From Flavobacterium piscisymbiosum (GTDB lineage Bacteria > Bacteroidota > Bacteroidia > Flavobacteriales > Flavobacteriaceae): a DNA stretch of 64,000 nucleotides. The stretch is taken from NCBI RefSeq assembly GCF_020905295.1, contig NZ_JAJJMM010000001.1, forward strand, positions 6,324,001 through 6,388,000, in the 5' to 3' direction. Made by a program: the position numbers and the translations under genes. Each line of letters starts with the position of its first letter. The first letter of the stretch is position 1. The notes below the pieces were generated by a model. It worked only from the letters and a program-made list of their open reading frames with translations. It was not told the DNA's origin and made no database searches. Shown here in pieces: positions 18,003 through 28,500 of this stretch.

Positions 18003-18965
18003 CTAATCCCATATATTATATTTTTTGAAATATTGACGGGCGATGATTCCGGATTCTTTTAAATCTTCCATTTTCCATTTACCGGTAGATTTAGCTGATT
18101 TTTTCAAGATAGAACAGGTTTCATCTTTATCAGAAACAGACCAGGTAATCCAGCTTAGTTTTCTGGCTTCCATCCAATCGATATATTCCTGCCATGCTTT
18201 TAGATCTAACGGGCCATCACCTGTAGCTTCCATTCCTGCAGATTCTGATACAAAAATGGGTAAACCTTTATTTATAGCTGCATCTGTTTTATCTCTAAGT
18301 TCCTTACCATGTGTTGCAGCATAAAAATGCATTGTATACATTATATTAGTATAACCCAAAATAGGATCGGCTGCAGCAAGATCTACATCCTGATCCCAAT
18401 GTGGGGAACCAACCAAAATAATATTTTTAGGATCATTTTCCCTGATCACTTTTATTACTTCTTCAGAATAGGCCTTAACCTCTGCCCAGCTTTCATGATC
18501 GGGCTCATTAAATATCTCATATATAATATTGGGATATTTAGAATATTTCTTAGAAATCTCTGCAAAAAACTCTTTGGCTTCTTTCAAATTAATATTATGA
18601 CTGTGCCAATCGACAATGACATAAATATCAGATTTAATCGCTCCTTTTATAACGGCTTCGATTTTTTCTTTCGAAAATTTCGGATCCTTCAGGTAGGAGT
18701 ATTCTCCAAGCTCAACACCCATAGCAGCACGAACAACATTACAGTTAAAATCTTTTTTGAGCCATTGAACTGCTTTTTCATTATAAAACCTTGGCCACAT
18801 ACTATGCCAGCCAAAACTCATTCCTCTTAAAACAATAGGTTTATTGCCACTATCTACTAATTGAGTGCCCGAAACACTAAGATATCTATGTGTTTTAACC
18901 TGGGCATTTAGAAATGTAAAAGCGAACATAAAAGTGACAAGAAATATTTTATTCTTCAACTTCAT
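18003..18965 (-). CDS. Secreted GH5 endo-beta-1,4-glucanase-like enzyme (GH5_2 type)
   Basis: 320 aa with a signal peptide (1-21, ending LNAQ). The TIM-barrel GH5 domain fills the rest. Visible motifs are LRGMSFGWHS, VVRAAMGVE, VIVDWHSHN, the acid/base Glu154 in YEIFNEPD, the subfamily-2-like SPHWDQDVDLAAADPI, YTMHFYAATHG and the putative nucleophile Glu241 in IFVSESAG. GH5_2 enzymes usually cut beta-1,4-glucan; within a mannan locus it would cut glucose-containing stretches of glucomannan, but mannanase activity cannot be excluded. The residues after the nucleophile (ESAGMEATGDG instead of EWG/EFG) are atypical. It lies 10 nt after GH27 and is last in the unit. Confidence 0.85.
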   Translation of the reverse strand: MKLKNKIFLVTFMFAFTFLNAQVKTHRYLSVSGTQLVDSGNKPIVLRGMSFGWHSMWPRFYNEKAVQWLKKDFNCNVVRAAMGVELGEYSYLKDPKFSKEKIEAVIKGAIKSDIYVIVDWHSHNINLKEAKEFFAEISKKYSKYPNIIYEIFNEPDHESWAEVKAYSEEVIKVIRENDPKNIILVGSPHWDQDVDLAAADPILGYTNIMYTMHFYAATHGKELRDKTDAAINKGLPIFVSESAGMEATGDGPLDLKAWQEYIDWMEARKLSWITWSVSDKDETCSILKKSAKSTGKWKMEDLKESGIIARQYFKKYNIWD

Positions 18966-18975
18966 AATAAAAGAT

Positions 18976-20211
18976 TTAATAAGATAATTTTAATGTAATC
19001 ACATCATGAGAAGCAAGCTCTGAAACAAAACTCTTCTTCGTACTTCCTATTTCTTTATTCTTCCAAAGGTCTTTCAATTTGTAAATTGTTTTATTAAAAT
19101 CGGCTTCATAACCAAAATCTGCATCTTTGATTAAATGCTTTTTCCAATCGAAATTAATCTTTTTACTTACTTCACTTCTATTCAAAAAAGTAACTGCCCA
19201 ATTTCCATCTGATAAAGGTTTTACCCAAACTTCCAATCCGTCTTCTGCTGAATATTTAAACCCCTGAATTCCTAATTTATCCTGATTTATTGCGATCAAA
19301 TCTTTATTGGTTAAAATTGCCAGAGTTTCTTTAGACATTTTTCTGAAATCATTTCCGGCTACAAGCGGAGACGAAAGCATACACCAAATGGCAAAATGCG
19401 ATTTATCTTCGGTGTCATTCATTTCGTTTCCAACTTCCATCATATCAAAATCATTCCAATGATCAGGACCTGAATATTTACGAATATCTTTTCTCATTTC
19501 GGCTATCTTCATAAATCCCCATGATGACCAATTTTCAGGATGTTTGAATTCACAATCGAAACAAGGATAAATGTCGCCCGAGATTCTCCAAAGGTTTCCA
19601 ACCGGTTTGCCCCACTCCCACGGTTGGTTATCTCCCCATTCGCAAAGACTAAAAACAATAGGTCTTCCGGCAATTTTTAGTGCGTTGCTCATTGTTGTAT
19701 AGGCTTCCGGAGCGGTAATTCCTTTTGTATTGCACCAATCATATTTAAGAAAATCAATTTCTAGTTTAGCATAAAATCTCGCGTCCTGATATTCATAACC
19801 ACGAGTTCCCGGATAACCTGCACAAGTTTGCGTTCCTGCACAATTATACAATCCAAATTTTAATCCTTTGCTATGCACATAATCTACCACAGCTTTCATT
19901 CCGTTTGGAAACTTTACTGGATCGGGAACCAAATCTCCATTAGCATCACGCTCTCTTGTCATCCAGCCATCATCTAGAACAATATAATTGTATCCTGCGG
20001 CAGCCATTCCTGACGAGACCATTATATCTGCGGTTTCTTTTACTAATTTTTCGTCGATACTTGTACCAAAGGTGTTCCAGGAATTCCAACCCATAGGAGG
20101 TGTCATGGCTAAACCTTCGAATTTTCCTGCTGTTTGTGTATGTGTATTTCCCTGGCTAAAGCTAAAATTGAACCAGATTAAAAAGGCGAATACTACTATT
20201 GATTTTTTCAT
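18976..20211 (-). CDS. Exported GH27 alpha-galactosidase
   Basis: 411 aa with a signal peptide (1-20). The (beta/alpha)8 domain shows TPPMGWNSWNTFG (38-50), YIVLDDGWM (77-84), the nucleophile Asp158 in FLKYDWC and the acid/base Asp213 in RISGDI. The C-terminal 90 residues are the antiparallel beta domain of the family. It removes alpha-1,6-galactose side chains from galactomannan or galactoglucomannan, clearing the backbone for the GH26/GH5 enzymes encoded nearby. It shares a short transcription unit with the GH5 gene (10-nt gap) and ends at the terminator at 17875-17905. Confidence 0.94.
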   Translation of the reverse strand: MKKSIVVFAFLIWFNFSFSQGNTHTQTAGKFEGLAMTPPMGWNSWNTFGTSIDEKLVKETADIMVSSGMAAAGYNYIVLDDGWMTRERDANGDLVPDPVKFPNGMKAVVDYVHSKGLKFGLYNCAGTQTCAGYPGTRGYEYQDARFYAKLEIDFLKYDWCNTKGITAPEAYTTMSNALKIAGRPIVFSLCEWGDNQPWEWGKPVGNLWRISGDIYPCFDCEFKHPENWSSWGFMKIAEMRKDIRKYSGPDHWNDFDMMEVGNEMNDTEDKSHFAIWCMLSSPLVAGNDFRKMSKETLAILTNKDLIAINQDKLGIQGFKYSAEDGLEVWVKPLSDGNWAVTFLNRSEVSKKINFDWKKHLIKDADFGYEADFNKTIYKLKDLWKNKEIGSTKKSFVSELASHDVITLKLSY

Positions 20212-20289
20212 TATAATTTATTTTTGATATTTTTTATTCTTTATAATATTGAAGAATGCTTTAATTTAATACATTAGTAATTAACGATA

Positions 20290-20333
20290 TAAAAAACTCC
20301 AAATCGATTAGCTCGAAATGGAGTTCTTTTTTT
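20290..20333. terminator. Terminator after the T9SS cargo gene
   Basis: AACTCCA (20295-20301) pairs with TGGAGTT (20319-20325). It is flanked by A on the left and T on the right, so it serves the minus-strand gene ending at 20348. Confidence 0.75.
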
Positions 20334-20347
20334 AAGAACAACTTTTT

Positions 20348-21310
20348 TTAATTCACAACTAAATTTTTAGTTTTTACCGTTCCATTTGGATACGTTACCT
20401 GAACAATATAAATTCCTGCAGTCAAAGATGGCCCTATAGCCGTTCTGAGCGGAATATAGGTACTTGGACCCAATAATGAAAATGTAAATTTTAAAGCACC
20501 TGAACTATTATAAATTCTACAAGTTGCCGGAGCTTGCGATGAAACTGCAGTTGCTACGATAGTAATATATCCATCACTATACGGATTTGGCGATACCGTA
20601 AATTCATAATTTGGACCCGGATTTGGCGTGTTATTTATACAACCTGTTAAGTTTAACGAAACCGAATTACTATATGTGGTCGACGATACAGTATTCGACT
20701 GACATCCTGATAGTGATGTTGTACTTGTTACATCATACAAAAAATAAGATTGCCCGTTTAATGGTAATTTTAATTCAAATACATTTTTTGAGGTTTGTGT
20801 TACTATAATACTGGGATCCGGCACTCTTGGTGCGATTGAAAAATTTGTGTTTGGGCTTGGATTTGGATCTGTTGTTACGGTTAATGTTATAATATGATAT
20901 TGACTGGTACAATAATCATTTGTTTTTGTTACAAGGTAATTAGGCTGTACAGGCACTTCTGGCGCAACGAATGTAATTTGTTTTACTGCTACAACCGTAC
21001 CTCCGCTTTTAAATTCTACTTTGAGAATTTCTCCTCCGGCAATAAATCCCGGGTACTTATACAAAACTTTAAAAAGCGTCAAAGGCGATGGATTTCCTGA
21101 AAAGGTTACCAGTGGATCTGTACAAGACCACACTACCTCATCATAAGGTACACTTGGTGCTACCACTGAATAAGAAGGATTTGAGGCTACACAATAAGGA
21201 TTTAAGCCTGTAATTTCCTGAGCATTTGACCGATAGCCCATTAAAATTAAAATAAAACTTAATAAACAAAGTTTTAGTTTGGTTGAAAATTGAAAGTCAT
21301 TTTTTTTCAT
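20348..21310 (-). CDS. Secreted protein of unknown function with T9SS type A sorting domain, inside the mannan locus
   Basis: 320 aa. It has a long signal peptide (1-30, ending RSNAQ). Two or three immunoglobulin/PKD-like beta segments with paired cysteines follow (about 31-230). The C-terminal 80 residues (FTVSPNPYSDGYITI ... GIYIVQVTYPNG ... KNLVVN) are a T9SS type A (Por_Secre_tail) sorting signal. No catalytic motif or known carbohydrate-binding module was recognised. It is bracketed by terminators (21450-21483 and 20290-20333), so it is a separate transcript between the surface-glycan-binding genes and GH27/GH5. A glycan-binding or scaffold role is suggested by position only. Confidence 0.85.
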   Translation of the reverse strand: MKKNDFQFSTKLKLCLLSFILILMGYRSNAQEITGLNPYCVASNPSYSVVAPSVPYDEVVWSCTDPLVTFSGNPSPLTLFKVLYKYPGFIAGGEILKVEFKSGGTVVAVKQITFVAPEVPVQPNYLVTKTNDYCTSQYHIITLTVTTDPNPSPNTNFSIAPRVPDPSIIVTQTSKNVFELKLPLNGQSYFLYDVTSTTSLSGCQSNTVSSTTYSNSVSLNLTGCINNTPNPGPNYEFTVSPNPYSDGYITIVATAVSSQAPATCRIYNSSGALKFTFSLLGPSTYIPLRTAIGPSLTAGIYIVQVTYPNGTVKTKNLVVN

Positions 21311-21449
21311 AAATTCTCTTTTTTGGTTTGTTAATATGAAATAAATTTAACCAGAAAAACAGATAAAAAAAGATACTATTTTCTCAAATAGCAGTACTAA
21401 ACAATCATACAACAAACTGATTATCAGCAAACAAATAAATTTTCATAAA

Positions 21450-21483
21450 AAATATTCCCTAATTGAATGAATTAGGGAATACT
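21450..21483 (-). terminator. Terminator of the susCD-SGBP operon
   Basis: A 12-bp perfect stem: TATTCCCTAATT (21452-21463) pairs with AATTAGGGAATA (21470-21481). It lies just after the stop of the FAS1/IPT lipoprotein. The T-run is weak. Confidence 0.7.
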
Positions 21484-21513
21484 TTAAACAAAACTCAAAA
21501 TAAAAACCTTCTT

Positions 21514-22767
21514 TTATAAGAAACCTATGTCATCAAAATACACAATTCCAGGTTCACCTGAATATTCCTGAATGTTTAATGAACTTATCGTTGCACCAAT
21601 CTTATCTGCTTTAAGATCCGAAAACGGAATTGAAAGATTATTCCACTCTCCCGCTTTTACCTCAACAGAAAAACCTGTAGCCCAAGGTAAATCAGTTGCG
21701 ATAGAAAAGAAAAGTTTAGTTGTTTTTACAGGGAATACAGAAATCTTCAAATAACCATAATCTGCAACATTAATAGAATTAAACCCTATAGACATACCTG
21801 TCCAACCCTCATTATTTGTTCTTTTAATAGAATAAGTACCACGATTTACTCTTTCTGTATTTTGAAAATCCTGAGTACCTCCCCAGCCACCGTCCCAAAC
21901 TGGTGAAGCTACTCCTGAAAAGTTATCACCATACAATAAATATCTCACACCCAGCGTAGCAATATTTGAAACACCATAAACTGTTTGTACCGTTACAAGA
22001 GCATTAGAACCATAATCTGCCGGAACCGTTACTTGTATTTCTGTTTTAGATAATACTTTAAACGTAACAACTTTGTCGTCAAACTTAACATTTTGTACTT
22101 GCACAAAATTCAGACCTTTAACAATAATATCTTCTCCAGGAGAAGGAGACGCATTAGACACGCCTTCAATTACCGGAGCCGGAGGATCTAAAGATATTAC
22201 GTTGTCTAAAACATTTACAAAACCATTTGTACCATAATAATCTACTCCCGGAGCAGGTTTATCAGATCCGTTTACTTTTAAAACGCCATTTGTAACATTT
22301 ACACTTAGCAAATAAAGATCTGCATCTTCTGCATTCGCCATTGTAGACAATTCGCCAGTTGTTAGATAATCAGCCTGTACACCATCTAAATAGCCTACTC
22401 TCTTTTTTACTCCTTTTACAACATGACTTAAAACCACCTCTCTTAAAACATCTACCGGAACCAGTGTGATATCAGGATATCCAAGCGAATTTACATAACC
22501 GCTTTTTACCAAATAAGCATCAAAAGCAGCATCTGTAGGAATAAAAAAAGTAAAATCGTCGGGTTTATCAAAAGTAGATTTTAATCCTGCCAAATCTATA
22601 GCTTTGGTAAAAGTCGCTAAATTAGTATTGGCTGCGATTATCCCGTAAACTGAGTTATAATTTTGCTGAGCGCCTCCAACATCTTCAATCGTATCATCGC
22701 AGGAAGAAGCCATTGCAAGCAAAAGTGCGCCTAATGCAATTTGTTTTAATTTATATAATATTTTCAT
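21514..22767 (-). CDS. Surface glycan-binding lipoprotein with FAS1 (fasciclin) and IPT/TIG domains
   Basis: 417 aa. Lipobox MASSC with Cys23, followed by DD, an acidic pattern typical of surface-exposed lipoproteins in Bacteroidetes. A fasciclin/FAS1 domain covers about 38-195 (TFTKAIDLAGL, FTFFIPTDAAFDAYL, VVLSHVVKG). An IPT/TIG domain follows at about 203-275 (SNASPSPGEDIIVKGLNF). A jelly-roll-like C-terminal domain (280-417, ending VYFDDIGFL) closes it. It occupies the SusE/SusF position of the susCD operon and is probably the distal glycan-binding protein. The FAS1 domain in this position is unusual. Last gene of the operon. Confidence 0.85.
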   Translation of the reverse strand: MKILYKLKQIALGALLLAMASSCDDTIEDVGGAQQNYNSVYGIIAANTNLATFTKAIDLAGLKSTFDKPDDFTFFIPTDAAFDAYLVKSGYVNSLGYPDITLVPVDVLREVVLSHVVKGVKKRVGYLDGVQADYLTTGELSTMANAEDADLYLLSVNVTNGVLKVNGSDKPAPGVDYYGTNGFVNVLDNVISLDPPAPVIEGVSNASPSPGEDIIVKGLNFVQVQNVKFDDKVVTFKVLSKTEIQVTVPADYGSNALVTVQTVYGVSNIATLGVRYLLYGDNFSGVASPVWDGGWGGTQDFQNTERVNRGTYSIKRTNNEGWTGMSIGFNSINVADYGYLKISVFPVKTTKLFFSIATDLPWATGFSVEVKAGEWNNLSIPFSDLKADKIGATISSLNIQEYSGEPGIVYFDDIGFL

Positions 22768-22851
22768 AAGTTTTCTTTTTAGTAATTTTTACATCTAAAG
22801 AATTAAAAGAATTATTCTTAAATTTTGAATGACTCTTTTAATGTCTATTCA

Positions 22852-23916
22852 CTATTTTAATATCAGACCCAAATCATCAATATAAATGGTATTCCCTCCC
22901 GCTTTACCTCCAAACTCTTGAAAAGTAATCTTATTTAGCTCTGTCGGATTATTAAAAGCACTGAACGGAATTTCAACATAAGTCCAGTCAGATGAAAAGT
23001 CGTATGAAGGTTTAATTACGTCACTTCCATTTAGGAAAACACCAATTTTACCAGCATTTTGCCCTCTTAAACTCACTCTGATTCCTTTATATCTAGAAAG
23101 ATCAACTTGAGAGATAACGACCATAAATTCTAATCCTCCCCATTGATGAGCGGTCCATGAAATACATTTTGCACCTTGTTTAGGATCTTTAGTATAAGCA
23201 TCGTTATAAGGATTAGCTGCATTCCATAACGCATAACCACCACTTAGCGAAGTATAAGCATCGTCGTAAATAGCACTTCCAAATGATTGTCCCGCAACGG
23301 TTGTACCTGAAACATTGGTAACAGATAATCTTTTGTACTGAATATCGTCCGGCACTTTTACTGTAAGCTCTGTTAATGAAGAAGAAATTGGTTCGACTTT
23401 AGTGGTTCCAAAATTTACAACCGGACGAAGGAAATAATCACCAGTAATTGTGATTATATCTCCGGGAGTAGGATTAATAGGAAAACCTGTAATACTAGGA
23501 AAAGGAGGTCTCACTTTTACGGAATAAACTAATGTTCCGATATTAGTAACCAATTTCATCTCATCCATTTCGTTATAATAAGGAGTATCTGAATCGACAG
23601 TTACCACAATCACATTATCAGTAACCAGGGTTGGATTAAATATAGTTTCTAAACCATTAAAAGAAATTGTTTTTAAAGTCGAAAAACCAGAACCTCTAAT
23701 AATATAAGTATTACCCGCATTGATAACATCTGTTGGCACATCGACCTGTCTGTCACCCTCTATCAAGGGATCATCTATAACCGATTTGCTAATTCCCGTT
23801 ATGGCTAATGTACCCGAAGAACCTCCGTCGTCATTAGAACAAGAATTAAGTAAGAAAATTGAAACTGAAGCCAGTAAATAAAACTTCAATGCCAGTATTT
23901 TTTTTATATTTTTCAT
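22852..23916 (-). CDS. Surface glycan-binding lipoprotein with IPT/TIG repeats (SGBP)
   Basis: 354 aa. Lipobox LLNSC with Cys26, followed by SNDD, so probably surface-exposed. Two IPT/TIG-like beta domains occupy about 38-210 (the second with ITGFPINPTPGDIITITGDYFL). The C-terminal 130 residues (SGGYALWNAANPYN ... GLEFMVVISQ ... NTIYIDDLGLILK) form the same type of ligand-binding jelly roll as the end of the next gene. It directly follows susD (20 nt) and matches the architecture of B-type surface glycan-binding proteins of mannan and other hemicellulose loci. It should bind the polysaccharide at the cell surface. Confidence 0.87.
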   Translation of the reverse strand: MKNIKKILALKFYLLASVSIFLLNSCSNDDGGSSGTLAITGISKSVIDDPLIEGDRQVDVPTDVINAGNTYIIRGSGFSTLKTISFNGLETIFNPTLVTDNVIVVTVDSDTPYYNEMDEMKLVTNIGTLVYSVKVRPPFPSITGFPINPTPGDIITITGDYFLRPVVNFGTTKVEPISSSLTELTVKVPDDIQYKRLSVTNVSGTTVAGQSFGSAIYDDAYTSLSGGYALWNAANPYNDAYTKDPKQGAKCISWTAHQWGGLEFMVVISQVDLSRYKGIRVSLRGQNAGKIGVFLNGSDVIKPSYDFSSDWTYVEIPFSAFNNPTELNKITFQEFGGKAGGNTIYIDDLGLILK

Positions 23917-23936
23917 GATTGTTTTTTCTTTAAGGT

Positions 23937-25499
23937 TTATTTAAAAACGTAAGGAACCGGAGCTTCTTTTAATTTTGGATTTTTCCTAACATCATTCGCT
24001 GGTTTAGGAAAAATAAAATCAGTTTCTACAGGTGTATAATGTTTTACTCCTTCATAATCAGAACCTCTGTCTTGTTTCGAAATAATATCAATAGCCTCAG
24101 CTCTTGGCAATCTTCCTAAATCATACCAGAATTCTCCCTCAAAAGCAAACTCTACTCTACGCTCTTGAAACAACGCTTTTTTGGTCAATGGTACATTAAC
24201 GCCTAATTCAGCTAATCCCGCTCTTTTTCTGATTTTATTAAAAGATGCTTTAGCCGCAGGATCACTAGTTTCGCTCGCTCCAGCCAAAATTGCTTCGGCA
24301 TGAATTAATAAAAGATCAGCATAACGCATGATATAATTACAGTTGCTCATCGCACCCCAATTGTCTGCCGGACCAGTTTCGCCTGTTTCCTGACCTACAA
24401 CATATTTTTTTACTGCTGCTCCTGTTGCATCTAAAACATTTGGATATTTTGCTTTATCTAATGTAAACCCTACTACATCATCTCCTTTTAGTGCCGGATA
24501 AGTATCTCCGTAAATCATATAAGATTCTTTTCTTCTTACGTCTCCTATTTCAAAAGCTTCCTGAATATCATTGCTAGGAATATATACAGCTCCATAAGAT
24601 ACTCTGTCATTTAAAATATCTAAACCATATTGCACATTCGAAAAATTTCCTGCCTGATATTCGTTTACAGCTCCAGACCATTGCCAGGAATAAATAGACT
24701 CTTCGTTATTGTTTTTACTAGTCAAAAACAAATCGGCGTAATTAGGTAAAAGACCAAATTCTCCTGAATTAATTACTTTCTCCGCCATTAATTTTGCGTT
24801 TGGATAATCTCTTTCATAAAGATATACTTTAGCCAAAAATGACTCTGCAGTTCCTTGAGAAACAAAAACATTCTCTGTACTTCCTCCTCTTAATCTCACT
24901 TTTGATTTAAGGTTTGCCGCAGCATATTTTAAATCATTTTCGATGAATTTATAAACATCTTCGATTCTATTTGTATTCACCATCGGGTTTTTAGCAAGTG
25001 CTAAATTATCCTCGATGATAGGCACCGGACCAAACAAACGAACTAAATAAAAATAAGAAACTGCTCTGAAAAAATGAGCCTCGGCAATGGTATTTTTAAT
25101 TACAGCCGGACTTACACCTTCTTTTGCATTTTTATCTAAATTATTAATCAAATCATTTGATTGTGCAATAATACTAAAACAAGATCTCCACGGATCTGAT
25201 AAGATGAAACTGTCTGAAGTTAATTTAAACTGAATTACTTCATTTCCGTCAACATTAGACCAGCAGTTTCCTGATGACAATTCCGAAAGCGCGTAAAAAC
25301 ATTTAGTATAAAACGGCGCCCACATTCTTCCGTACATTCCGTAAGTAGTGCGCTGCACCTGCTCATCCGAAGTATAAAAGTTATCGCTAACATATCCATC
25401 CTGTACAGGTCGATCTAAGTAATCATCACTACACGAAGCAGATAAAGCCAGTAAAACAAAAACTGCTAAGCTTTTAAAATTTATTTTATATATTTTCAT
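23937..25499 (-). CDS. SusD/RagB-family surface starch-binding-like lipoprotein
   Basis: 520 aa. Lipobox LSASC with Cys23 and SDDYLD after it. TPR-like helical SusD fold: N-terminal part with TYGMYGRMW and DLINNLDKN, the conserved NTIAEAHFFRAVSYFYLVRLFGPVP segment, and a RagB C-terminal part (YIMRYADLLLIHAEA, FNKIRKRAGL, RRVEFAFEGEFWYDLGR). It forms the lid of the SusC transporter and captures oligosaccharide, here most likely mannan fragments. It starts 11 nt after the susC stop. Confidence 0.95.
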   Translation of the reverse strand: MKIYKINFKSLAVFVLLALSASCSDDYLDRPVQDGYVSDNFYTSDEQVQRTTYGMYGRMWAPFYTKCFYALSELSSGNCWSNVDGNEVIQFKLTSDSFILSDPWRSCFSIIAQSNDLINNLDKNAKEGVSPAVIKNTIAEAHFFRAVSYFYLVRLFGPVPIIEDNLALAKNPMVNTNRIEDVYKFIENDLKYAAANLKSKVRLRGGSTENVFVSQGTAESFLAKVYLYERDYPNAKLMAEKVINSGEFGLLPNYADLFLTSKNNNEESIYSWQWSGAVNEYQAGNFSNVQYGLDILNDRVSYGAVYIPSNDIQEAFEIGDVRRKESYMIYGDTYPALKGDDVVGFTLDKAKYPNVLDATGAAVKKYVVGQETGETGPADNWGAMSNCNYIMRYADLLLIHAEAILAGASETSDPAAKASFNKIRKRAGLAELGVNVPLTKKALFQERRVEFAFEGEFWYDLGRLPRAEAIDIISKQDRGSDYEGVKHYTPVETDFIFPKPANDVRKNPKLKEAPVPYVFK

Positions 25500-25510
25500 A
25501 ATAGTTTTTA

Positions 25511-28500
25511 TTAAAATTCAACATTCATCCCAAAAGTAATTGTGCGGTTTGTAGGGTAACGTCCCGAATCAATTCCGCTCAATAAAGCATTTTGGTTGTA
25601 GTCTCCAATTTCCGGATCATAACCAGTGTATTTTGTGAAAGTGTAAAGATTTTGAACACTTGCATAAAATCTTAATTTGCTTAATTTAGTTTTAGAAATC
25701 ACATCTGATGGTAAACTATATCCAAAGGTTAACTGCGAAATTTTCAAATAAGAACCATCTTCTACATATCGATCAGAGATGGCAATATTTGGATGTCCGT
25801 CTCCGCCGTCTGGTCTAGGATATTTTGCATTAGGATTATCCGGTGTCCAGAAATCTGCCGCTTCTGCTAATTGATTTTCGTATAAACGTTGATTTTTCGT
25901 TGCAGCTCTTCTGGTTAAGTTCATTACTTTATTCCCTTGAGATCCTGTCAAGAAAACAGAAAGATCAAGATTTTTGTATCTAAATTGATTGTTGAAACTA
26001 TAAATAAAGTCAGCCTGTGGATTCCCGATATACGTTAAATCCTTTTCGTCGATCAATCCGTCTTTGTTTTGATCTACATATTCTACATCTCCCAGAACAC
26101 TTTTTACTGCTTTGTTTCCTGTATAAGGAATTGGCGCATTTGCTAATTGTTCATTTGTTCTAATGATTCCTACCGTTTGGTATCCGTAAAACTGACCTAT
26201 TGGCTGACCAACTTCACTTTTCGTTACTGTTTTAGTCGTATAACCATTTACCTGAACATCTTTTATTAAATCAAAATTATCAACCAAGCTCAACAATTTG
26301 TTGTTGTTTTTAGAGAACATAAGAGTAGCATCCCATGAAAAGTTTTTAGAAAAACTGTTCGAATATTTAAGCGTTGCCTCAATACCCTGATTTCTCATAC
26401 TTCCTAAGTTTACTGTTGGCGCTGCCAAACCACCCTGATATTGCTCTAAACCTGTAACGTAACTTGGCAAAGGCAATACGAATAAAAATCCTGAAGATTG
26501 TTTTCTGTAAACATCAATAGTGGCAAACAATTTCGATTTAAATAAACTAAAGTCCAGACCTAAGTTACTGTCTTCTGCTTTTTGCCATGTTAAATCCGGA
26601 TTGGCAATATTACCCGCAGTAAAGAAATTCCCTAAAGCCGATTTTATTGTCTGAATATTAGACCCATACAATCCGCCGCTAATATTTTGGTTTCCTGTTT
26701 CACCATATCCAATTCTAAATTTAATATTGTCGATATACTCTTTTGTACCTTCCATGAATTTTTCATTCGAAAGTTTCCAAGATCCTGAAATCGACGGAAA
26801 GTAACCCCATCTTTTATCTTCGGCAAAATTCGAACTTCCGTCAGCTCTTACTGTAGCCTGCAAAAAGTATTTATTATCAAAGTTATAATTTAAAGATCCT
26901 AAGAAAGAGTATAAAGCATTTTCTCCTTTATATTCGCTGGCTACTAATGTTTTTTGGTCTCCAAGATTTATAGAGTGAACATCATTACTTAATAAACCAC
27001 TTATAGACTGACTGCCTCCAAACCAATGAGAATCATTTGCCTCCTGAAGCGCCATAACATTAAAGTTATGTTTCCCTAAAGAAATATTATAGGTAAGCAT
27101 ATTTTTAAGATTCAGTCCGTACCAGGTATTCGATCTTTCCTGAAGCTGATTTACCTTATTTACAGCAGCTCCCCATGCATAAGTAGGCTGAAATCCTTCA
27201 AAGTTTTGGATATTGGTCGAACCTCCAAATTCAAAACGATAATCTAATCCTTTTGCTAATTTTACAGTAGCATAAAAATTTCCCTGAAAATTCTTTTGTA
27301 CCAGATAATTTGTATTCATCAAAGTACTGGCAACAGGATTAATCCATGCGCCTTGTGTACCATCTTTAGGCGGTCCGGCATAAGTCCCGTCTAAATTTTT
27401 AACCGCTACATCCGGAGTCGATAATATTGTTGTACCAATAATACCATCGCTATATCCTTCAATAGTTATATTTTGGTTTGTGATTCCTGTATTAATAGTG
27501 ATACCCATTGTCAGCCAGTCTTTCACTTTAGCCTCCAGATTGGTTTTAAAAGTATATCTTTTAAAATCAGATCCAATAACAACTCCGTCCTGATTCAAAT
27601 ATCCTCCGGAAACATAATAACTCATATTATCCTTTGCTCCTGAAAAAGACAACTGGTGACTTGTCATCAAAGCTGTTCTGTATATTTCGTCCTGCCAGTT
27701 TGTACCTTTCCCTAAAACCGAAGGCACTGCAAATTCATCTCTTGGCGCTACACCGTAATATTGAGCCAATGCATTTTGTTGTGTAGCATACTGACTAAGA
27801 TCCATTGTTTTAAGTAGTCTTGTAACATTTTGTGTAGAAAAAGCAGTATCATACGTTATTTTTCCAGTTCCTTTTTTACCTTTTTTAGTAGTAATAATTA
27901 CAACACCATTCGAAGCCCTTGAACCATAAACCGCAGCAGAAGCAGCATCTTTAAGAATGTCCATAGTCTCAATATCATTCGGGTTTAAAAATGCCAACGG
28001 GCTATTGGTTACACTTCCTGTATTTGTACCAATATAACCACTAACAATTGTTCCTCCTGTAGCCTGATTTGTAGCGTCTCCTGAAATAGGAATACCATCT
28101 ACAATATATAACGGTTCATTACTACCACCTAACGATGCACTACCACGAATCTTTACAGAAATACTTCCTCCCGGTTTTCCTGAATTATTGGTAACAACAA
28201 CCCCGGCAGCTCTACCCTGAAGTAATTGCTCTACTGTTACTTGTTGAGAATCCTTAAAATCCTTTGCCGTTACTGATGAAATTGCACCTGTAACATCTTT
28301 TCTTTTCTGGTTACGATACCCAACGTTTACAAGCACTTCACGTAAATCCTCGGCACTAAGTTTTAAAACTACGTTTATCTTGCCTCCGTTTTTTACATTA
28401 ATGGTCTGAGTAACATATCCAATAAACGAAACTGAAATACTAGCGTTCGCTGGCGCATCAATAGAATAGTTTCCGTCAAAATCTGTTGAAACTGATTTCT

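Noticed and set aside
18309..18830. 173-codon frame opposite the GH5 gene
   Set aside because: Antisense shadow of a well-supported catalytic gene; the translation has no recognisable domain.
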